From NCBI RefSeq assembly GCF_004153455.1, contig NZ_SDQE01000001.1, positions 806,001 through 870,000 of the forward strand: DNA of 64,000 bases, given 5' to 3'. The translations under genes were made by a program, and so were the position numbers. The stretch's first letter is position 1, and every line of letters begins with the position of its first letter. Positions 28,095 through 38,341 of the stretch are shown piece by piece. Origin of the DNA: Allopusillimonas ginsengisoli (lineage in GTDB: Bacteria; Pseudomonadota; Gammaproteobacteria; Burkholderiales; Burkholderiaceae_B). The notes under the pieces are model-generated. The model searched no databases and had not been told where the DNA came from. It saw only the letters and a list, made by a program, of their open reading frames with translations.

Positions 28095-28181
28095 CCCGAT
28101 ACAATATGACAACGCAAAACCACTGACGTCATATCAACGCCGACACCCGACACCGTACTTTCCGCCGCGCCACCTGCTGCC

Positions 28182-28916
28182 ATGACCCTGCCCCGATTTT
28201 TTCACCCTGGCCCCCTGACACCCCACAGCACCGTGGAACTGCCCACCGCTCTGGCTCACCACGCCATTCGTGTGCTCCGACTCAAACCCGAAGCCGCCAT
28301 CGTCCTGTTCGATGGCCAGGGTGGCCAATATCCCGGGAACCTGATTGTCGAAGGCAAGCGCGGCTACGCCAGGCTTGGTGAGCATCAAACCCCCGAAACA
28401 GAGTTGGCAGGTCGCATCACCCTTCTACAAGGCATTCCTTCCGGCGACAAGATGGACTGGATCGTGGAAAAAGCCGTCGAGCTAGGCGCCACAGACGTTC
28501 AGCCCATTTTTGCCCAGCGCAGCATTCTGCAGCTTTCCGGGGAGCGCCTGCGCAAACGACTGGAACACTGGCGCCGTGTTGCGCTCGCCGCCAGCGAGCA
28601 AAGCGGCCGCAACAGACTCATGCAGGTGCATGAACCCTCTACCCTGCAGGCCTACCTGACCACCCATGCTCCCAATCCGGCCACGACGCTGTTCTGCCAT
28701 CCCGGCGCGCAACACACGCTGGCGCAGGCACTCAAGCAAGTCGACAACGAATTGGCGTTGCTGATCGGCCCCGAGGGAGGATGGTCCGACGAAGAGCTGC
28801 GTCTCACAAGAGACCACGGCCTCACGCCCGTCAGCTTCGGACGCAGCGTTTTGCGTACAGAAACGGCCGGTCTGGCCCTGATCGCGGCCGCCAGCGCCAT
28901 GCTGGGATGGGTCTAG
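28182..28916 (+). CDS. rsmE: 16S rRNA (uracil-1498-N3)-methyltransferase
   Basis: SPOUT-class methyltransferase modifying U1498 of 16S rRNA in the 30S decoding area. The 244-residue product has the N-terminal PUA-like part (MTLPRFFHPGPL, HHAIRVLRLKPE), KMDWIVEKAVELGATDVQP, and the knot with LLIGPEGGWSDEELRL and FGRSVLRTETAGLALIAA. Length is normal. It is preceded by the 23-bp repeat array and followed by a minus-strand barstar gene. Confidence 0.96.
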   Translation: MTLPRFFHPGPLTPHSTVELPTALAHHAIRVLRLKPEAAIVLFDGQGGQYPGNLIVEGKRGYARLGEHQTPETELAGRITLLQGIPSGDKMDWIVEKAVELGATDVQPIFAQRSILQLSGERLRKRLEHWRRVALAASEQSGRNRLMQVHEPSTLQAYLTTHAPNPATTLFCHPGAQHTLAQALKQVDNELALLIGPEGGWSDEELRLTRDHGLTPVSFGRSVLRTETAGLALIAAASAMLGWV

Positions 28917-29008
28917 GCGCACGGACCCATGCAGGCCGGAACACGCTTAGTTCGGCTTGCAGATGATCATCCGCGGAATGAAGCGATGCAAGGCCCCGCC
29001 GCCCTGAA

Positions 29009-29479
29009 TCAATCGTTGCCTTCGCCGCCCAAATATCGCGAAGGCTCCAGCCCTGGTTCGGGATCCGGATGCTTGCCGGCATGCTCGACGATATAGCCGA
29101 ACAATCGCTCGTTGTTGCTGGCAAAATCCGACACATCGTCGCACACCGCCATAATCGCCTTAGCGTCTTCCTCGAGCGCGGGATCCCCTGAATGCAGTTT
29201 TCGAAACCATAAAAACAGACCATTCTTGTGGTCAAGCACGGTGTCGCACAGACAATCGTAGAGCGCATCGAGATTGCCGCCGAAAAACTCCGGGAAATCC
29301 ACCGCTTTGACGACTGCGCGCAGCACTGCCGACCGGCTGCGTGCGCGGTCGCAATCCACGACAAAAGCCGACATGCCCGCTTCGCGGGCAGCCTCGAGGG
29401 CTTGTTCCTGGGACACTGCAGGCATGTCGATCAAACCGCCTTTTTGCAATTTCTTTTGCAACGACTGCGCTTGGCTCAT
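29009..29479 (-). CDS. Barstar family protein
   Basis: A 156-residue protein with the barstar fold region MSAFVVDCDRARSRSAVLR and FPEFFGGNLDALYDCLCD, the latter being the acidic helix that plugs a barnase active site in the family prototype. Barstars inhibit extracellular-type ribonucleases, but no barnase gene is adjacent. Its ATG overlaps the stop of the patatin gene in an ATGA, making it the last gene of a maeB-patatin-barstar series. The family assignment is good; the partner is unknown. Confidence 0.85.
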   Translation of the reverse strand: MSQAQSLQKKLQKGGLIDMPAVSQEQALEAAREAGMSAFVVDCDRARSRSAVLRAVVKAVDFPEFFGGNLDALYDCLCDTVLDHKNGLFLWFRKLHSGDPALEEDAKAIMAVCDDVSDFASNNERLFGYIVEHAGKHPDPEPGLEPSRYLGGEGND

Positions 29480-30690
29480 TGCTGCGTCTCCTTGAAAAAC
29501 GCTTTCACTTCTTCAACACGGCTCATGCTGTCGGCTCTTCCGAGACGGAGGAGCTCTCGGGTAAAACTGGCCTCAAACAACAAATAGGAAATCAGTGCAC
29601 CGCCGGTTGTTGGCCCGGAAGACGACGATACACCAAGAACACGAAAAAGGGTACGCGCAGCGCGCGGCATTCTGTCGATGTGTTCAATCGCCAGTTCGTC
29701 CAGGGAGCGGCTAGGCGTAATCACAAAAGTGCTTACTGGACGCAGCGATTGGCTTTGTAATGCATTTGCAGGCAACAAAGCAAGCAGATCGTTGATGCGT
29801 TGCATACGTTCCACATCCATGGACAGGCTATCAAGAAAAATATTGGACAGAGCATGCCCGCCAATCTGCGCCAGCGAAGGATAACGCGGCTTTGCCTCCT
29901 GCTCTTCAAGATGGATATCATCCTGATGGCCCGTGCCAATGACGCAAATCTTTTGCGAACCCAGATGGATGGCAGGGCTCATGGGCGCCAATTGACGCAT
30001 GGAGCCATCCCCGCACCATTGAGTCAGCCCCCGTATGGCCAGGGCCTCGGCAGGAAAAATAAACGGAATGGAGCTGGAGGCCAACAGGTGCCCTACCCCG
30101 AGGTTACACGGAATCGCCTGGCGCAGCGAGCGCGTCCAGGGTTCAATGGTGTTCGTGGACTGATAGAAGGTAAGGTGTTCGCCGGTGGTATAGGCCGTGG
30201 CAGTGATGGCCAGCGACTGCAAATACCCTTTGTCGAGATTGCGCTGCAGGCGCTCGAAATCAAGCGTGGACTCCAGCAGGTGTCGCAGGGGAGAATTGTC
30301 CAGCAAAGAGCGAGGCTGATTATTGCGCCGGTTCGGCAAAGCCCATCCCATCAGCAGCAGGCTCAGCCACCGCAGGCCCGTATACAGTAGGCGCGGCCCG
30401 TCGGCATGATAGACGTCGCCTGTATGCAGGCCGCCCCACAAGGCCTCCAGATGGTCGCAGGCCTTGTGTACATCGTTGGCGCGGCATCCCAGTGCTGCCG
30501 CGTTAATTGCGCCAGCCGACGAGCCGCAGATGATACCGAAGGGGTTGCGGAAATCCGGCGAGCGATCAGGGTCCAGAATATCGAGCAAACCCGCCAGGAC
30601 GCCCGCCTGGTAGGCGGCGCGGGCGCCGCCTCCAGTCAGCACCAGGCCGATCGCTTTTCCGGGAAGGCTGTCAGGCTGGCCGATTGGCAT
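29476..30690 (-). CDS. Patatin-like phospholipase
   Basis: A 404-residue acyl hydrolase. The oxyanion glycine run LVLTGGGARAAYQAGVLAG lies near residue 15, the catalytic serine in GSSAG near residue 55 and the dyad aspartate in WCGDGSMRQLAP. Such enzymes cleave fatty acids from phospholipids. No signal peptide is visible, so a cytoplasmic or inner-membrane-associated enzyme is likely. The ATG at 30690 lies inside the end of maeB (20-bp overlap), suggesting translational coupling; a TTG one codon upstream is possible. Confidence 0.9.
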   Translation of the reverse strand: MPIGQPDSLPGKAIGLVLTGGGARAAYQAGVLAGLLDILDPDRSPDFRNPFGIICGSSAGAINAAALGCRANDVHKACDHLEALWGGLHTGDVYHADGPRLLYTGLRWLSLLLMGWALPNRRNNQPRSLLDNSPLRHLLESTLDFERLQRNLDKGYLQSLAITATAYTTGEHLTFYQSTNTIEPWTRSLRQAIPCNLGVGHLLASSSIPFIFPAEALAIRGLTQWCGDGSMRQLAPMSPAIHLGSQKICVIGTGHQDDIHLEEQEAKPRYPSLAQIGGHALSNIFLDSLSMDVERMQRINDLLALLPANALQSQSLRPVSTFVITPSRSLDELAIEHIDRMPRAARTLFRVLGVSSSSGPTTGGALISYLLFEASFTRELLRLGRADSMSRVEEVKAFFKETQQ

Positions 30691-32959
30691 CAAGCACGGT
30701 CAGTGCAGTCATATTGACAATGCGCCGCACTGTGGAACTGGATGTGAGGATATGCACTGGCGCATTCGCGCCCAGCAGGAAGGGCCCGACCGCCACGTTG
30801 CCTCCGGCAGCGGTCTTGAGCAGGTTATAGGCGATATTGCCCGAATCCACATTCGGGCAGATCAACAGATTGGCTTCGCCCTTGAGCGTGGTGGAAGGCA
30901 GAATGCGCTGACGCAATGCTTCGTCTAGCGCGCAGTCGCCGTGCATCTCGCCATCGACCTCAAGCTCCGGATCGCGTTCCCGCACCAGCGCCAGCGCTTC
31001 CTGCATCTTGGCGCCCGAGGCGGAACTGCCCGTGCCAAAATTGGAACGCGACAGCAAGGCTACTTTGGGCACCATGTCCAGACGACGCAGCTCACGGGCG
31101 GCGGCCAAGGTGATCTCGGCGACCTGCTCGGCATCGGGATTGTCGTTGATGTGGGTATCGGCGATTGCAATGGTACGCTCTGCCAGCAGCAGGATATTCA
31201 TGGCCGCATAGGTGCAGGTGCCTGGTACTTTGCCGATCACCTGATCAATGAACTGCAAGTGGTTGGCATAGCTGCCCACGGTGCCGCATATCAGGCCATC
31301 GGCATCGCCCAGATGAACCATCATTGCGCCGATCAGCGTCAGGCGCCGACGCATCTCGACGCGTGCCATTTCCTTGCTGATGCCGCGACGGCACATGATT
31401 TCCCAGTAAGTGGTCCAGTAGCGATGAAAACGCTCGTCGTAATCGGGGTTGGTGACTTCGACATCCTTGCCCAGCTCAATGCGTAGACCAAAACGCTTGA
31501 TGCGGTCTGCCAGCACCGAAGGACGCCCCACCAGGATAGGCCGGGCCAGTTTTTCGTCGACCACGATCTGCACGGCCCGCAGCACGCGCTCTTCCTCGCC
31601 TTCGGTAAAGACAATGCGCGACTTGCCGCCATCGCGCACCAGCTTCTTGACTGACGAGAACAGCGGCTTCATGAAGGAGCCCGAGCGGTAAACAAACTGC
31701 TGCAGTTGCGCCGCGTAGTTGTCGACATCTGCCAAGGGGCGCGTGGCCACGCCATCTTCCATGGCGGCGCAGGCAACCGCCACACCGATACGCACGATCA
31801 AACGGGGATCAAAGGGTTTGGGAATGAAGTATTCGGGCCCGAAAGAGACGCCGTAGGTGCCATAGGCCGCTGCCACCACATCGTTCTGCTCTTCGCGGGC
31901 CAGCTTGCAAATGGCCATGACGGCGGCTTTTTCCATGCCTCGCGTGATGGTGGTTGCACCCACATCCAGCGCGCCCCGGAAAATGTACGGGAAGCACAGC
32001 ACGTTGTTGACCTGATTGGGATAGTCTGACCGCCCTGTTGCCATGACCACATCATCGCGAACCGCATGTGCGTCTTCGGGCAGGATTTCGGGATTGGGAT
32101 TGGCCAGCGCCAGAATGAGCGGCCGTGGCGCCATTTTCTTGACCATCTCGGGCTTGAGCACGCCACCCGCGGACAGGCCCAGGAACACATCGGCGTCCTG
32201 GATAAGGTCGCCCAGCGTGCGCGCATCGGTTTCCTGCGCAAAACGCGCCTTGTCCGGATCCATGAGCACTGTGCGGCCCTTGTAAACGACGCCCTCGATG
32301 TCAGACACCCATATGTTTTCCACCGGCAGGCCCAGGTCTACCATGAGATCCAGGCAGGCCAGCGCTGCCGCGCCCGCGCCCGACACTACGACCTTGACCT
32401 TGGCAATATCTTTACCCACGACCTCGATGCCATTGATGAATGCCGAAGACACACAGATGGCCGTGCCATGCTGGTCGTCGTGGAACACGGGGATATTCAT
32501 GCGTTCGCGCAGCTTGCGCTCCACGGTAAAGCATTCGGGCGCCTTGATGTCTTCAAGATTGATGCCCCCAAAGGTGGGCTCCAGCCCAGCAATGATTTCG
32601 ACCAGCTTGTCGGGATCGGTTTCGTTGATTTCGATATCGAAGACATCAATATCGGCAAACTTCTTGAACAGCACCGCCTTGCCTTCCATGACGGGCTTGG
32701 AGGCCAGCGCGCCGATATTGCCCAGCCCAAGCACAGCCGTACCGTTGGTGATGACACCCACCAGATTGCCACGCCCTGTGTAGCGCACCGCGTTCTGCGG
32801 ATCATTGACGATTTCTTCGCACGCCGCCGCCACGCCGGGGGAATAGGCCAGTGCCAGATCGCGCTGATTGGACAGCTGTTTGGTTGGCGTGACAGAGATT
32901 TTGCCGGGGCGGCCGGATTCATGATATTCCAGCGCGGCTTTGCGTAGCGTTTCTTCCAT
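30671..32959 (-). CDS. maeB: NADP-dependent malic enzyme with phosphotransacetylase-like domain
   Basis: Oxidatively decarboxylates malate to pyruvate. The 762-residue protein is the fused MaeB form. Residues 1 to about 430 are the malic enzyme ([56 protein letters not shown]). The remainder is a phosphotransacetylase-like domain ([30 protein letters not shown]) that is regulatory in studied homologues. It heads the maeB-patatin-barstar series. Confidence 0.97.
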   Translation of the reverse strand: MEETLRKAALEYHESGRPGKISVTPTKQLSNQRDLALAYSPGVAAACEEIVNDPQNAVRYTGRGNLVGVITNGTAVLGLGNIGALASKPVMEGKAVLFKKFADIDVFDIEINETDPDKLVEIIAGLEPTFGGINLEDIKAPECFTVERKLRERMNIPVFHDDQHGTAICVSSAFINGIEVVGKDIAKVKVVVSGAGAAALACLDLMVDLGLPVENIWVSDIEGVVYKGRTVLMDPDKARFAQETDARTLGDLIQDADVFLGLSAGGVLKPEMVKKMAPRPLILALANPNPEILPEDAHAVRDDVVMATGRSDYPNQVNNVLCFPYIFRGALDVGATTITRGMEKAAVMAICKLAREEQNDVVAAAYGTYGVSFGPEYFIPKPFDPRLIVRIGVAVACAAMEDGVATRPLADVDNYAAQLQQFVYRSGSFMKPLFSSVKKLVRDGGKSRIVFTEGEEERVLRAVQIVVDEKLARPILVGRPSVLADRIKRFGLRIELGKDVEVTNPDYDERFHRYWTTYWEIMCRRGISKEMARVEMRRRLTLIGAMMVHLGDADGLICGTVGSYANHLQFIDQVIGKVPGTCTYAAMNILLLAERTIAIADTHINDNPDAEQVAEITLAAARELRRLDMVPKVALLSRSNFGTGSSASGAKMQEALALVRERDPELEVDGEMHGDCALDEALRQRILPSTTLKGEANLLICPNVDSGNIAYNLLKTAAGGNVAVGPFLLGANAPVHILTSSSTVRRIVNMTALTVLDANRPA

Positions 32960-33084
32960 GGCGACGTTTTAAACGTAAGAGAAGTGAAGGAGAGGCCCAT
33001 TCTAGCGTTTTGCCGCCGTTTGGGACATGCCTGCACACCTATGCCCCAAAACTGATTTGGCAAATAGCGCCGGAACGAGCGGTT

Positions 33085-34011
33085 TCAAAGGTCCTGGCCG
33101 GGGTGCGGAAAATGGCCCTTGGGATCAAACAGCGCCTTGACACCGGCATCCAACTCACCCGCCTGCGCGAAGAGCCCGAGATCCGCCGCACGCGCGGAGG
33201 CAAACCGACTGCCGTAAGGAGGCTCGACCATGGGCTGGGCCAGACGCTCATCGATCACGACCCATTCAACCCAGCCGAGGTCGCCGCCATGCCCGAGCAC
33301 CAAGTGAGCGAGATTAACGTCCTGGCCTTCGATGGGCTTCAAGGCGTCGAGCCGATAACGGGCCGGCCAGTTCGGGGCCTGCCTGCACGCAGCCGCTGCG
33401 TCGCTCGCCGACAACTGGTACAGCGCAGGGATAAGCCGCTGCAGCCGTGCGCCCTCGAGCGGCTTGCGGTTGTGCTCGCCAAACGGGCCCAGGCTGACTG
33501 CCTGGCCATCGGCCAGCAACACGGATGCATGAACAATGCCGCTGCGGAAGGTTTCACCCGCAGGCCAGTCGCACAGTCGGCGATCGGCCAGCCAGGCAGC
33601 CACCGTAATATGGCAGGGAAGATCGGCGAAGGCGGTCAGGCCTGCGGATTCGAGCTCCCCCAGCAGGCAGCCAGGCTGTACGAACCACAGGGCACCACCC
33701 GGCTCCAACCGCTCACAACGTCCCAAAGAACGGCCCGGATCCATCCAGAGCACCGGCATGTCTTCGATGCGCGTCGCAGCGGGGATATCGTCCAGCGCGA
33801 ACAGCACGCCATGCTCCTCACACAGGCTGCGAGCCTTGTGCACTTCGGCTGCCTGCTTGGGGGTAAGCCTTGCGGCGCCCACGCCTTCTACGGTCTCGAA
33901 TTCATAGAATGGCCCCTCCATGGATCTGCGCATGGCCTGGCAGAACGCCTGCCAGGGGTCTGTGGGGAGGCGCCGGCCGGTGAGAAATGCACGGCGGGAT
34001 GAGGACTGCAT
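33085..34011 (-). CDS. FAD-binding oxidase-like protein, probably degenerate
   Basis: A 308-residue protein that resembles a shortened FAD-linked oxidase (GlcD/VAO type). The C-terminus GVKALFDPKGHFPHPGQDL echoes the usual ending of that family, and LPCHITVAAWLADRRLCDW occupies the place of the FAD-binding glycine-rich loop but lacks it. The N-terminus SSRRAFLTGRR looks like a twin-arginine motif, yet no hydrophobic stretch follows. The frame is intact and has normal codon composition, so it is likely expressed, perhaps with a changed role. Function is unknown. Confidence 0.6.
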   Translation of the reverse strand: MQSSSRRAFLTGRRLPTDPWQAFCQAMRRSMEGPFYEFETVEGVGAARLTPKQAAEVHKARSLCEEHGVLFALDDIPAATRIEDMPVLWMDPGRSLGRCERLEPGGALWFVQPGCLLGELESAGLTAFADLPCHITVAAWLADRRLCDWPAGETFRSGIVHASVLLADGQAVSLGPFGEHNRKPLEGARLQRLIPALYQLSASDAAAACRQAPNWPARYRLDALKPIEGQDVNLAHLVLGHGGDLGWVEWVVIDERLAQPMVEPPYGSRFASARAADLGLFAQAGELDAGVKALFDPKGHFPHPGQDL

Positions 34012-34087
34012 AGTTTGTTATCCTTGATTCTGTAGCGGGGTACGCCAGGAGGCTACAATCCATTCTTTTACCTGAGATTTTCGCATC

Positions 34088-35245
34088 ATGTCCCGCCTTG
34101 CCAAGCGTACCGAACAATTCATGCCATTCTACGCTGTGGAGCTCTTCAAGAAAGCAAGTGTCCTGCAAGCGCAAGGCCACGACATTATCAGCCTGGGCAT
34201 AGGCGAACCGGACTTCACCGCGCCGCCGCAAGTCATCGAAACCCTGAACCGCGCCGCCCAGGCGGGTTTGAGCGGCTACACCTCGCCAGCCGGGCTGCCG
34301 CTGCTTCGCGACGCCATTGCCCGGTACTATGCAACGGCCTTTGGCGCGGCCATCGACCCCTCGCGCATTATCGTCACGTCGGGTGCTTCTGGCGCCTTGC
34401 TGCTGGGGACCATGGCGCTCATCAACCCCGGCGACGAAGTCCTGATGCCGGATCCATCCTACCCGGCCAATCAGAATTTCATCACCGCCGCCGGCGGCGT
34501 GCCGCGCCTGATCCCCGCGAGCGCGGCGCAGCGCTTTCACCTGAGCGCCCAGGATATCCGTGAACACTGGGGGCCAGCCACCCGCGGCGTGCTGATCGCA
34601 TCACCCAGCAACCCCACTGGCGCCACCATCTCGCGCGAAGACCTGCGAGCGCTTATCGCCGAAGTACGGCAACGCAACGGTTTCATTATCATGGATGAAA
34701 TCTATCTGGGCCTGTACTACGACGAGCGCCCTCAAAGCGCATTGACGCTGGACAATGATCTCATCGTCATCAACAGCTTTTCCAAGTACTTTCACATGAC
34801 GGGCTGGCGCCTGGGCTGGTTGATCGCCCCGCAGGATATGATGCCCGCCATCGAAAAACTCGCAGCGAGCCTGGCCATTTGCGCTCCCTCGCTCGCTCAG
34901 CATGCGGCCATCAGTTGTTTTGAACCTGAGGTCATACAGGTGTATGAAAACCGTCGTCTCTCGTTCAAGCAGCGGCGCGACTTCCTGCTGCCGGAGCTCG
35001 AAAAACTGGGCCTGCATGTACCAGTCGTGCCCGACGGCGCGTTCTACATCTATACCGACGTCAGCCAGCACAGCTCGGATAGCGCAGCGTTCTCGCACCG
35101 CCTGCTGCACGAAGCGGGGATCGCCGCCGTGCCGGGGCTGGATTTCGGCCCGGCTCACGCAGCAAATTTCCTGCGGCTTTCCTATGCCACGGGCCTGGAT
35201 CGCCTGCAGGAAGCCATGGAAAGACTAAGGCGCTTCCTGGGGTAG
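34088..35245 (+). CDS. PLP-dependent class I/II aminotransferase
   Basis: A 385-residue fold-type I aminotransferase. The PLP-binding lysine is in INSFSKYFHMTGWRLGWL (near residue 237). Other family blocks are IISLGIGEPDFTAPPQVIE, LIASPSNPTGATISREDL and FLRLSYATGLDRLQEAMERL. Substrate is not predictable; homologues are often labelled aspartate/tyrosine-type or alanine aminotransferases. It is divergent from the FAD-oxidase-like gene. Confidence 0.92.
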   Translation: MSRLAKRTEQFMPFYAVELFKKASVLQAQGHDIISLGIGEPDFTAPPQVIETLNRAAQAGLSGYTSPAGLPLLRDAIARYYATAFGAAIDPSRIIVTSGASGALLLGTMALINPGDEVLMPDPSYPANQNFITAAGGVPRLIPASAAQRFHLSAQDIREHWGPATRGVLIASPSNPTGATISREDLRALIAEVRQRNGFIIMDEIYLGLYYDERPQSALTLDNDLIVINSFSKYFHMTGWRLGWLIAPQDMMPAIEKLAASLAICAPSLAQHAAISCFEPEVIQVYENRRLSFKQRRDFLLPELEKLGLHVPVVPDGAFYIYTDVSQHSSDSAAFSHRLLHEAGIAAVPGLDFGPAHAANFLRLSYATGLDRLQEAMERLRRFLG

Positions 35246-35355
35246 ATTTTCTGGCGGTCTTTTTCTGGCCATGCGGTTGGGCAACCTGCCCTTTACCCGA
35301 ACGACGAGCGTTCGCAAGCCTTGGACTTGTTGGCCAAGATTGCGGGCAAACGCAT

Positions 35356-36225
35356 TCAGTTGGCTTTGATCGGTATTCCCGAGGCCAGCGCAATACGACG
35401 CCGCTCGGCCAGCACCTTGGCGCCATAGCCGCCGTCGCTGGGCCCGGTGGCCCCCACATAGCACGCCAGGCCGCCTTCCACGGAACCTCGCCGCTTGATG
35501 CAGTCGTAGAGAATCTGCGTACCCACGCGGATATTGGCAATCGGATTCAGCGCGGCAATCGGCCCGTCGGTGAAGACTTCGAACTTGTCCTTATGCACCT
35601 TGGTCATCACCTGCATTAAGCCCTGCGCGCCCACGTGACTTTCAGCATAGGGGTTGTAGCGCGACTCAATGGCGATCACCGCCAGAATCAGCTGAGGGTC
35701 CATATTGCGCTCGCGGGCCACTACAAAAGCGGTATTGACCAGTGCGCCAGCCACGCTGTAGGCAATGCGATACTTGCGGGCAATATAGCTGCGCAGCGAC
35801 TGCGCCTGCGCGTTGGTCAGGCCTGGCACATGCTGGCCCGCTTCCGATGCCCGGAGCGCCAGCGCAAAGCTCAATTGGGCGCCCGCCGGCGGGCGCGAAG
35901 CCTGCTCTGCCTGATCCGTGGCCTGCTCATCTTCGGCGGGAACATTGGCATCTGGTGCCTTGCCCGGCAAAAACAAGTCGTTTTCAATATTGCCCAGGGT
36001 GGCAAACGCCTGATCCTGAAAGCCGTCGGGCTTGAGGGCAACGACCAGTGCTTCGTGGATTTGGCGCGCCTGCTCTCGCAACGATGGCACGATCGCGGCC
36101 AGCGTGCCGCTGACCAGGACGGCAATGCCCAGGTAAACGGCGCTCACGTACACCAGCTCGCTCAGGCGATAGGACGCCCCCCGCAGGGAGCGGACAAGCA
36201 GCGAATGAGGATCTGCCACGGCCAA
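35356..36225 (-). CDS. Membrane-anchored lytic transglycosylase (SLT domain)
   Basis: A 289-residue protein with an N-terminal membrane segment (LVYVSAVYLGIAVLVSGTLA, about residues 25-45) and a C-terminal SLT domain. The catalytic glutamate is in LAVIAIESRYNPYAESHVGA, followed by GLMQVMTKVH. It should cleave peptidoglycan glycan strands in the periplasm. Start is TTG at 36225, with AAGGGG five bases upstream, or GTG at 36219. It is divergent from the UbiD gene. Confidence 0.88.
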   Translation of the reverse strand: MAVADPHSLLVRSLRGASYRLSELVYVSAVYLGIAVLVSGTLAAIVPSLREQARQIHEALVVALKPDGFQDQAFATLGNIENDLFLPGKAPDANVPAEDEQATDQAEQASRPPAGAQLSFALALRASEAGQHVPGLTNAQAQSLRSYIARKYRIAYSVAGALVNTAFVVARERNMDPQLILAVIAIESRYNPYAESHVGAQGLMQVMTKVHKDKFEVFTDGPIAALNPIANIRVGTQILYDCIKRRGSVEGGLACYVGATGPSDGGYGAKVLAERRRIALASGIPIKAN

Positions 36226-36306
36226 TTTAGCCCCTTGACGATAAAATGACGAAGGTCGATGTTAACCTCCTGACTTCCTACGAATGTAACCCGATCGGCG
36301 CAACCT

Positions 36307-37890
36307 GTGAAATATCGTGACCTGAGAGACTTTATCGCCCAACTCGAGCGGGCCGGTGAGCTGAAAAGGCTGACACCGCCCGTCTCGACCGATCTCGAAA
36401 TGACCGAGATCAGTGATCGCGTTCTGCGCGCGCAAGGTCCCGCCCTGCTTTTCGAGCAGCCGCAGCATAACGGCGCGCCCGCGCAAATGCCGGTATTGAC
36501 CAACCTTTTTGGCACGCCCAAGCGTGTAGCCTGGGGCATGGGCGCGGATGACGTCAGCGCCCTGCGCGATGTGGGCGAACTGCTGGCTTCGCTGCGCGAA
36601 CCCGAAGCCCCACGCGGGCTGCGCGATGCCCTGGCCACCGTCAGCAAGCTCAAGGCGGCATTGTGGGACATGAGCCCCAAGATGATCAAAGGCGGCCCTT
36701 GTCAGGATATCGTGCGCGAAGGCAAGGATGTGGATCTCAACGCGATTCCCCTGCAACGCTGCTGGCCCGGCGATATCGCTCCGCTGCTCACGTGGGGCCT
36801 GGTCGTGACCCGTGGTCCGAACGCCAAACGCCAGAACCTGGGCATCTATCGGCAGCAACTCATCGGCCGCAACAAGCTGATCATGCGGTGGTTGTCGCAT
36901 CGGGGCGGCGCGCTGGATTTCAGAGACCATTGCCTGGCCCATCCCGGCGAGCCTTTTCCAATTGCGGTGGCGTTAGGCGCCGACCCCGCCACGATTTTGG
37001 GCGCGGTTACTCCCGTGCCGGACAGCCTGTCCGAATACCAGTTCGCTGGCCTGCTTCGCGGTTCGCGCACTGAGCTTACCCAAACCCTGGGCAGCGCGCT
37101 CTCGGTCCCCGCCTACGCCGAGATCGTATTGGAAGGGCATATCCTGCCCTCCAGTGATCCCCGCGCATTGCCACCCACGGCAGCCGCGGCCGCTCACGCT
37201 TCCACGGCTGCCACGAACGGTGCGCATCCTCCGCCCCCGCCGCCGGACACTGGTTACGAAATGGCGCTGGAAGGCCCCTACGGCGACCATACCGGGTATT
37301 ACAACGAACAGGACTGGTTTCCGGTCTTTACGGTGGATCGCATCACCATGCGGCGCAATCCGCTGTATCACAGCACCTATACCGGCAAGCCGCCCGACGA
37401 GCCAGCCGTGCTTGGCGTCGCGCTCAACGAGGTGTTCGTGCCGCTGCTCAAGCGTCAGCTTCCGGAAATCGTGGATTTCTACCTGCCTCCCGAAGGCTGC
37501 AGTTACCGCATGGCAGTTGTGTCCATGCGCAAGCAATACCCCGGCCATGCCAAGCGGGTGATGTTCGGCTTATGGAGTGTGCTGCGTCAATTCATGTACA
37601 CCAAGTTCATTGTCGTCGTCGATCACGATGTAGATGTGCGCAACTGGCAAGAAGTGATCTGGGCCATGACAACCCGCATGGATCCCGTGCGCGACACCGT
37701 GCTGGTCGAAAACACCCCTATTGATTACCTGGATTTTGCCTCCCCGGTTTCGGGGCTGGGCGGAAAGATGGGCATGGATGCCACAAACAAATGGCCTGGC
37801 GAAACCCAGCGCGAATGGGGCAGGCCCATACAGATGGACGACAATGTCAAGGCGCGCGTGGACGCCCTTTGGCAAACACTGGGCCTCTGA
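36307..37890 (+). CDS. ubiD: UbiD family decarboxylase
   Basis: prFMN-dependent decarboxylase; in ubiquinone synthesis it decarboxylates 3-octaprenyl-4-hydroxybenzoate. The 527-residue product starts at a GTG with the characteristic [20 protein letters not shown], contains the prFMN-site region and ends with the canonical [12 protein letters not shown]-like segment, written here [18 protein letters not shown]. An unusual low-complexity insert of alanines, threonine and a run of six prolines lies at about residues 290-318. No ubiX partner is visible in the window. Confidence 0.93.
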   Translation: MKYRDLRDFIAQLERAGELKRLTPPVSTDLEMTEISDRVLRAQGPALLFEQPQHNGAPAQMPVLTNLFGTPKRVAWGMGADDVSALRDVGELLASLREPEAPRGLRDALATVSKLKAALWDMSPKMIKGGPCQDIVREGKDVDLNAIPLQRCWPGDIAPLLTWGLVVTRGPNAKRQNLGIYRQQLIGRNKLIMRWLSHRGGALDFRDHCLAHPGEPFPIAVALGADPATILGAVTPVPDSLSEYQFAGLLRGSRTELTQTLGSALSVPAYAEIVLEGHILPSSDPRALPPTAAAAAHASTAATNGAHPPPPPPDTGYEMALEGPYGDHTGYYNEQDWFPVFTVDRITMRRNPLYHSTYTGKPPDEPAVLGVALNEVFVPLLKRQLPEIVDFYLPPEGCSYRMAVVSMRKQYPGHAKRVMFGLWSVLRQFMYTKFIVVVDHDVDVRNWQEVIWAMTTRMDPVRDTVLVENTPIDYLDFASPVSGLGGKMGMDATNKWPGETQREWGRPIQMDDNVKARVDALWQTLGL

Positions 37891-37972
37891 GCGCCAGCCG
37901 CGACGGTGCGCTTAACGGCGTCCGCGCGGCCGCGCGCGCGGGTTTGTTTTCAAGCAGCGCTGTTCTGGCTGC

Positions 37973-38341
37973 TCAAGCATCGCCCACGTTGTCGTTCTTG
38001 TGTTTCATATTGCGGGCGAGCTGCCAACTGAGCAACAAGCCAGCTCCGATGCGCCACCAACGCCGCCGCTTGCCCTTGCCCAGGCCTGACAGCAACGCCG
38101 ACGCACCGGATGCCAGCAGCGGATAGCGCCGTGTCAGTGTGACGGCTTCCAGCACCCACTGCGACGCAGAGCGTGATGACAACCGGGGAAAAGCACTGTG
38201 CGCCAGCGCTCCTGGCCGCAAGGAGGCCGCCAGCTCTCGCGCATCCCGCGCAACGGCTTGACGCTCAAGCGCCGCCCGGGCTCGCGCAAGCTCAATGCGT
38301 ACGGCGCGCTCCCGGGCGCTATTGCGATTATCTTGCGTCAT
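37973..38341 (-). CDS. YqjK-like hypothetical protein
   Basis: A 122-residue basic protein with an Arg/Ala-rich helical N-terminal half and a weakly hydrophobic segment near the C-terminus (WRIGAGLLLSWQLARNM). Its position after a YqjE-type holin-like gene (ATGA overlap) and a DUF883 gene matches the yqjD-yqjE-yqjK arrangement of enterobacteria, which supports the name. Function unknown; stationary-phase membrane or ribosome association is known only for the YqjD type. Confidence 0.65.
   Translation of the reverse strand: MTQDNRNSARERAVRIELARARAALERQAVARDARELAASLRPGALAHSAFPRLSSRSASQWVLEAVTLTRRYPLLASGASALLSGLGKGKRRRWWRIGAGLLLSWQLARNMKHKNDNVGDA

Larger units (their letters stand above)
27028..28181. 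other. 1.15-kb gene-free interval dominated by structured repeats
   Basis: Between the starts of tkt and rsmE there is no convincing gene. The interval holds two inverted copies of a structured element, a 15-bp tandem duplication between them (27527-27541 and 27542-27556) and an array of 23-bp repeats. The open frames here overlap the repeat copies on both strands and show no recognisable protein family. Both flanking gene starts must have their promoters inside or at the edges of this interval. Confidence 0.85.
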
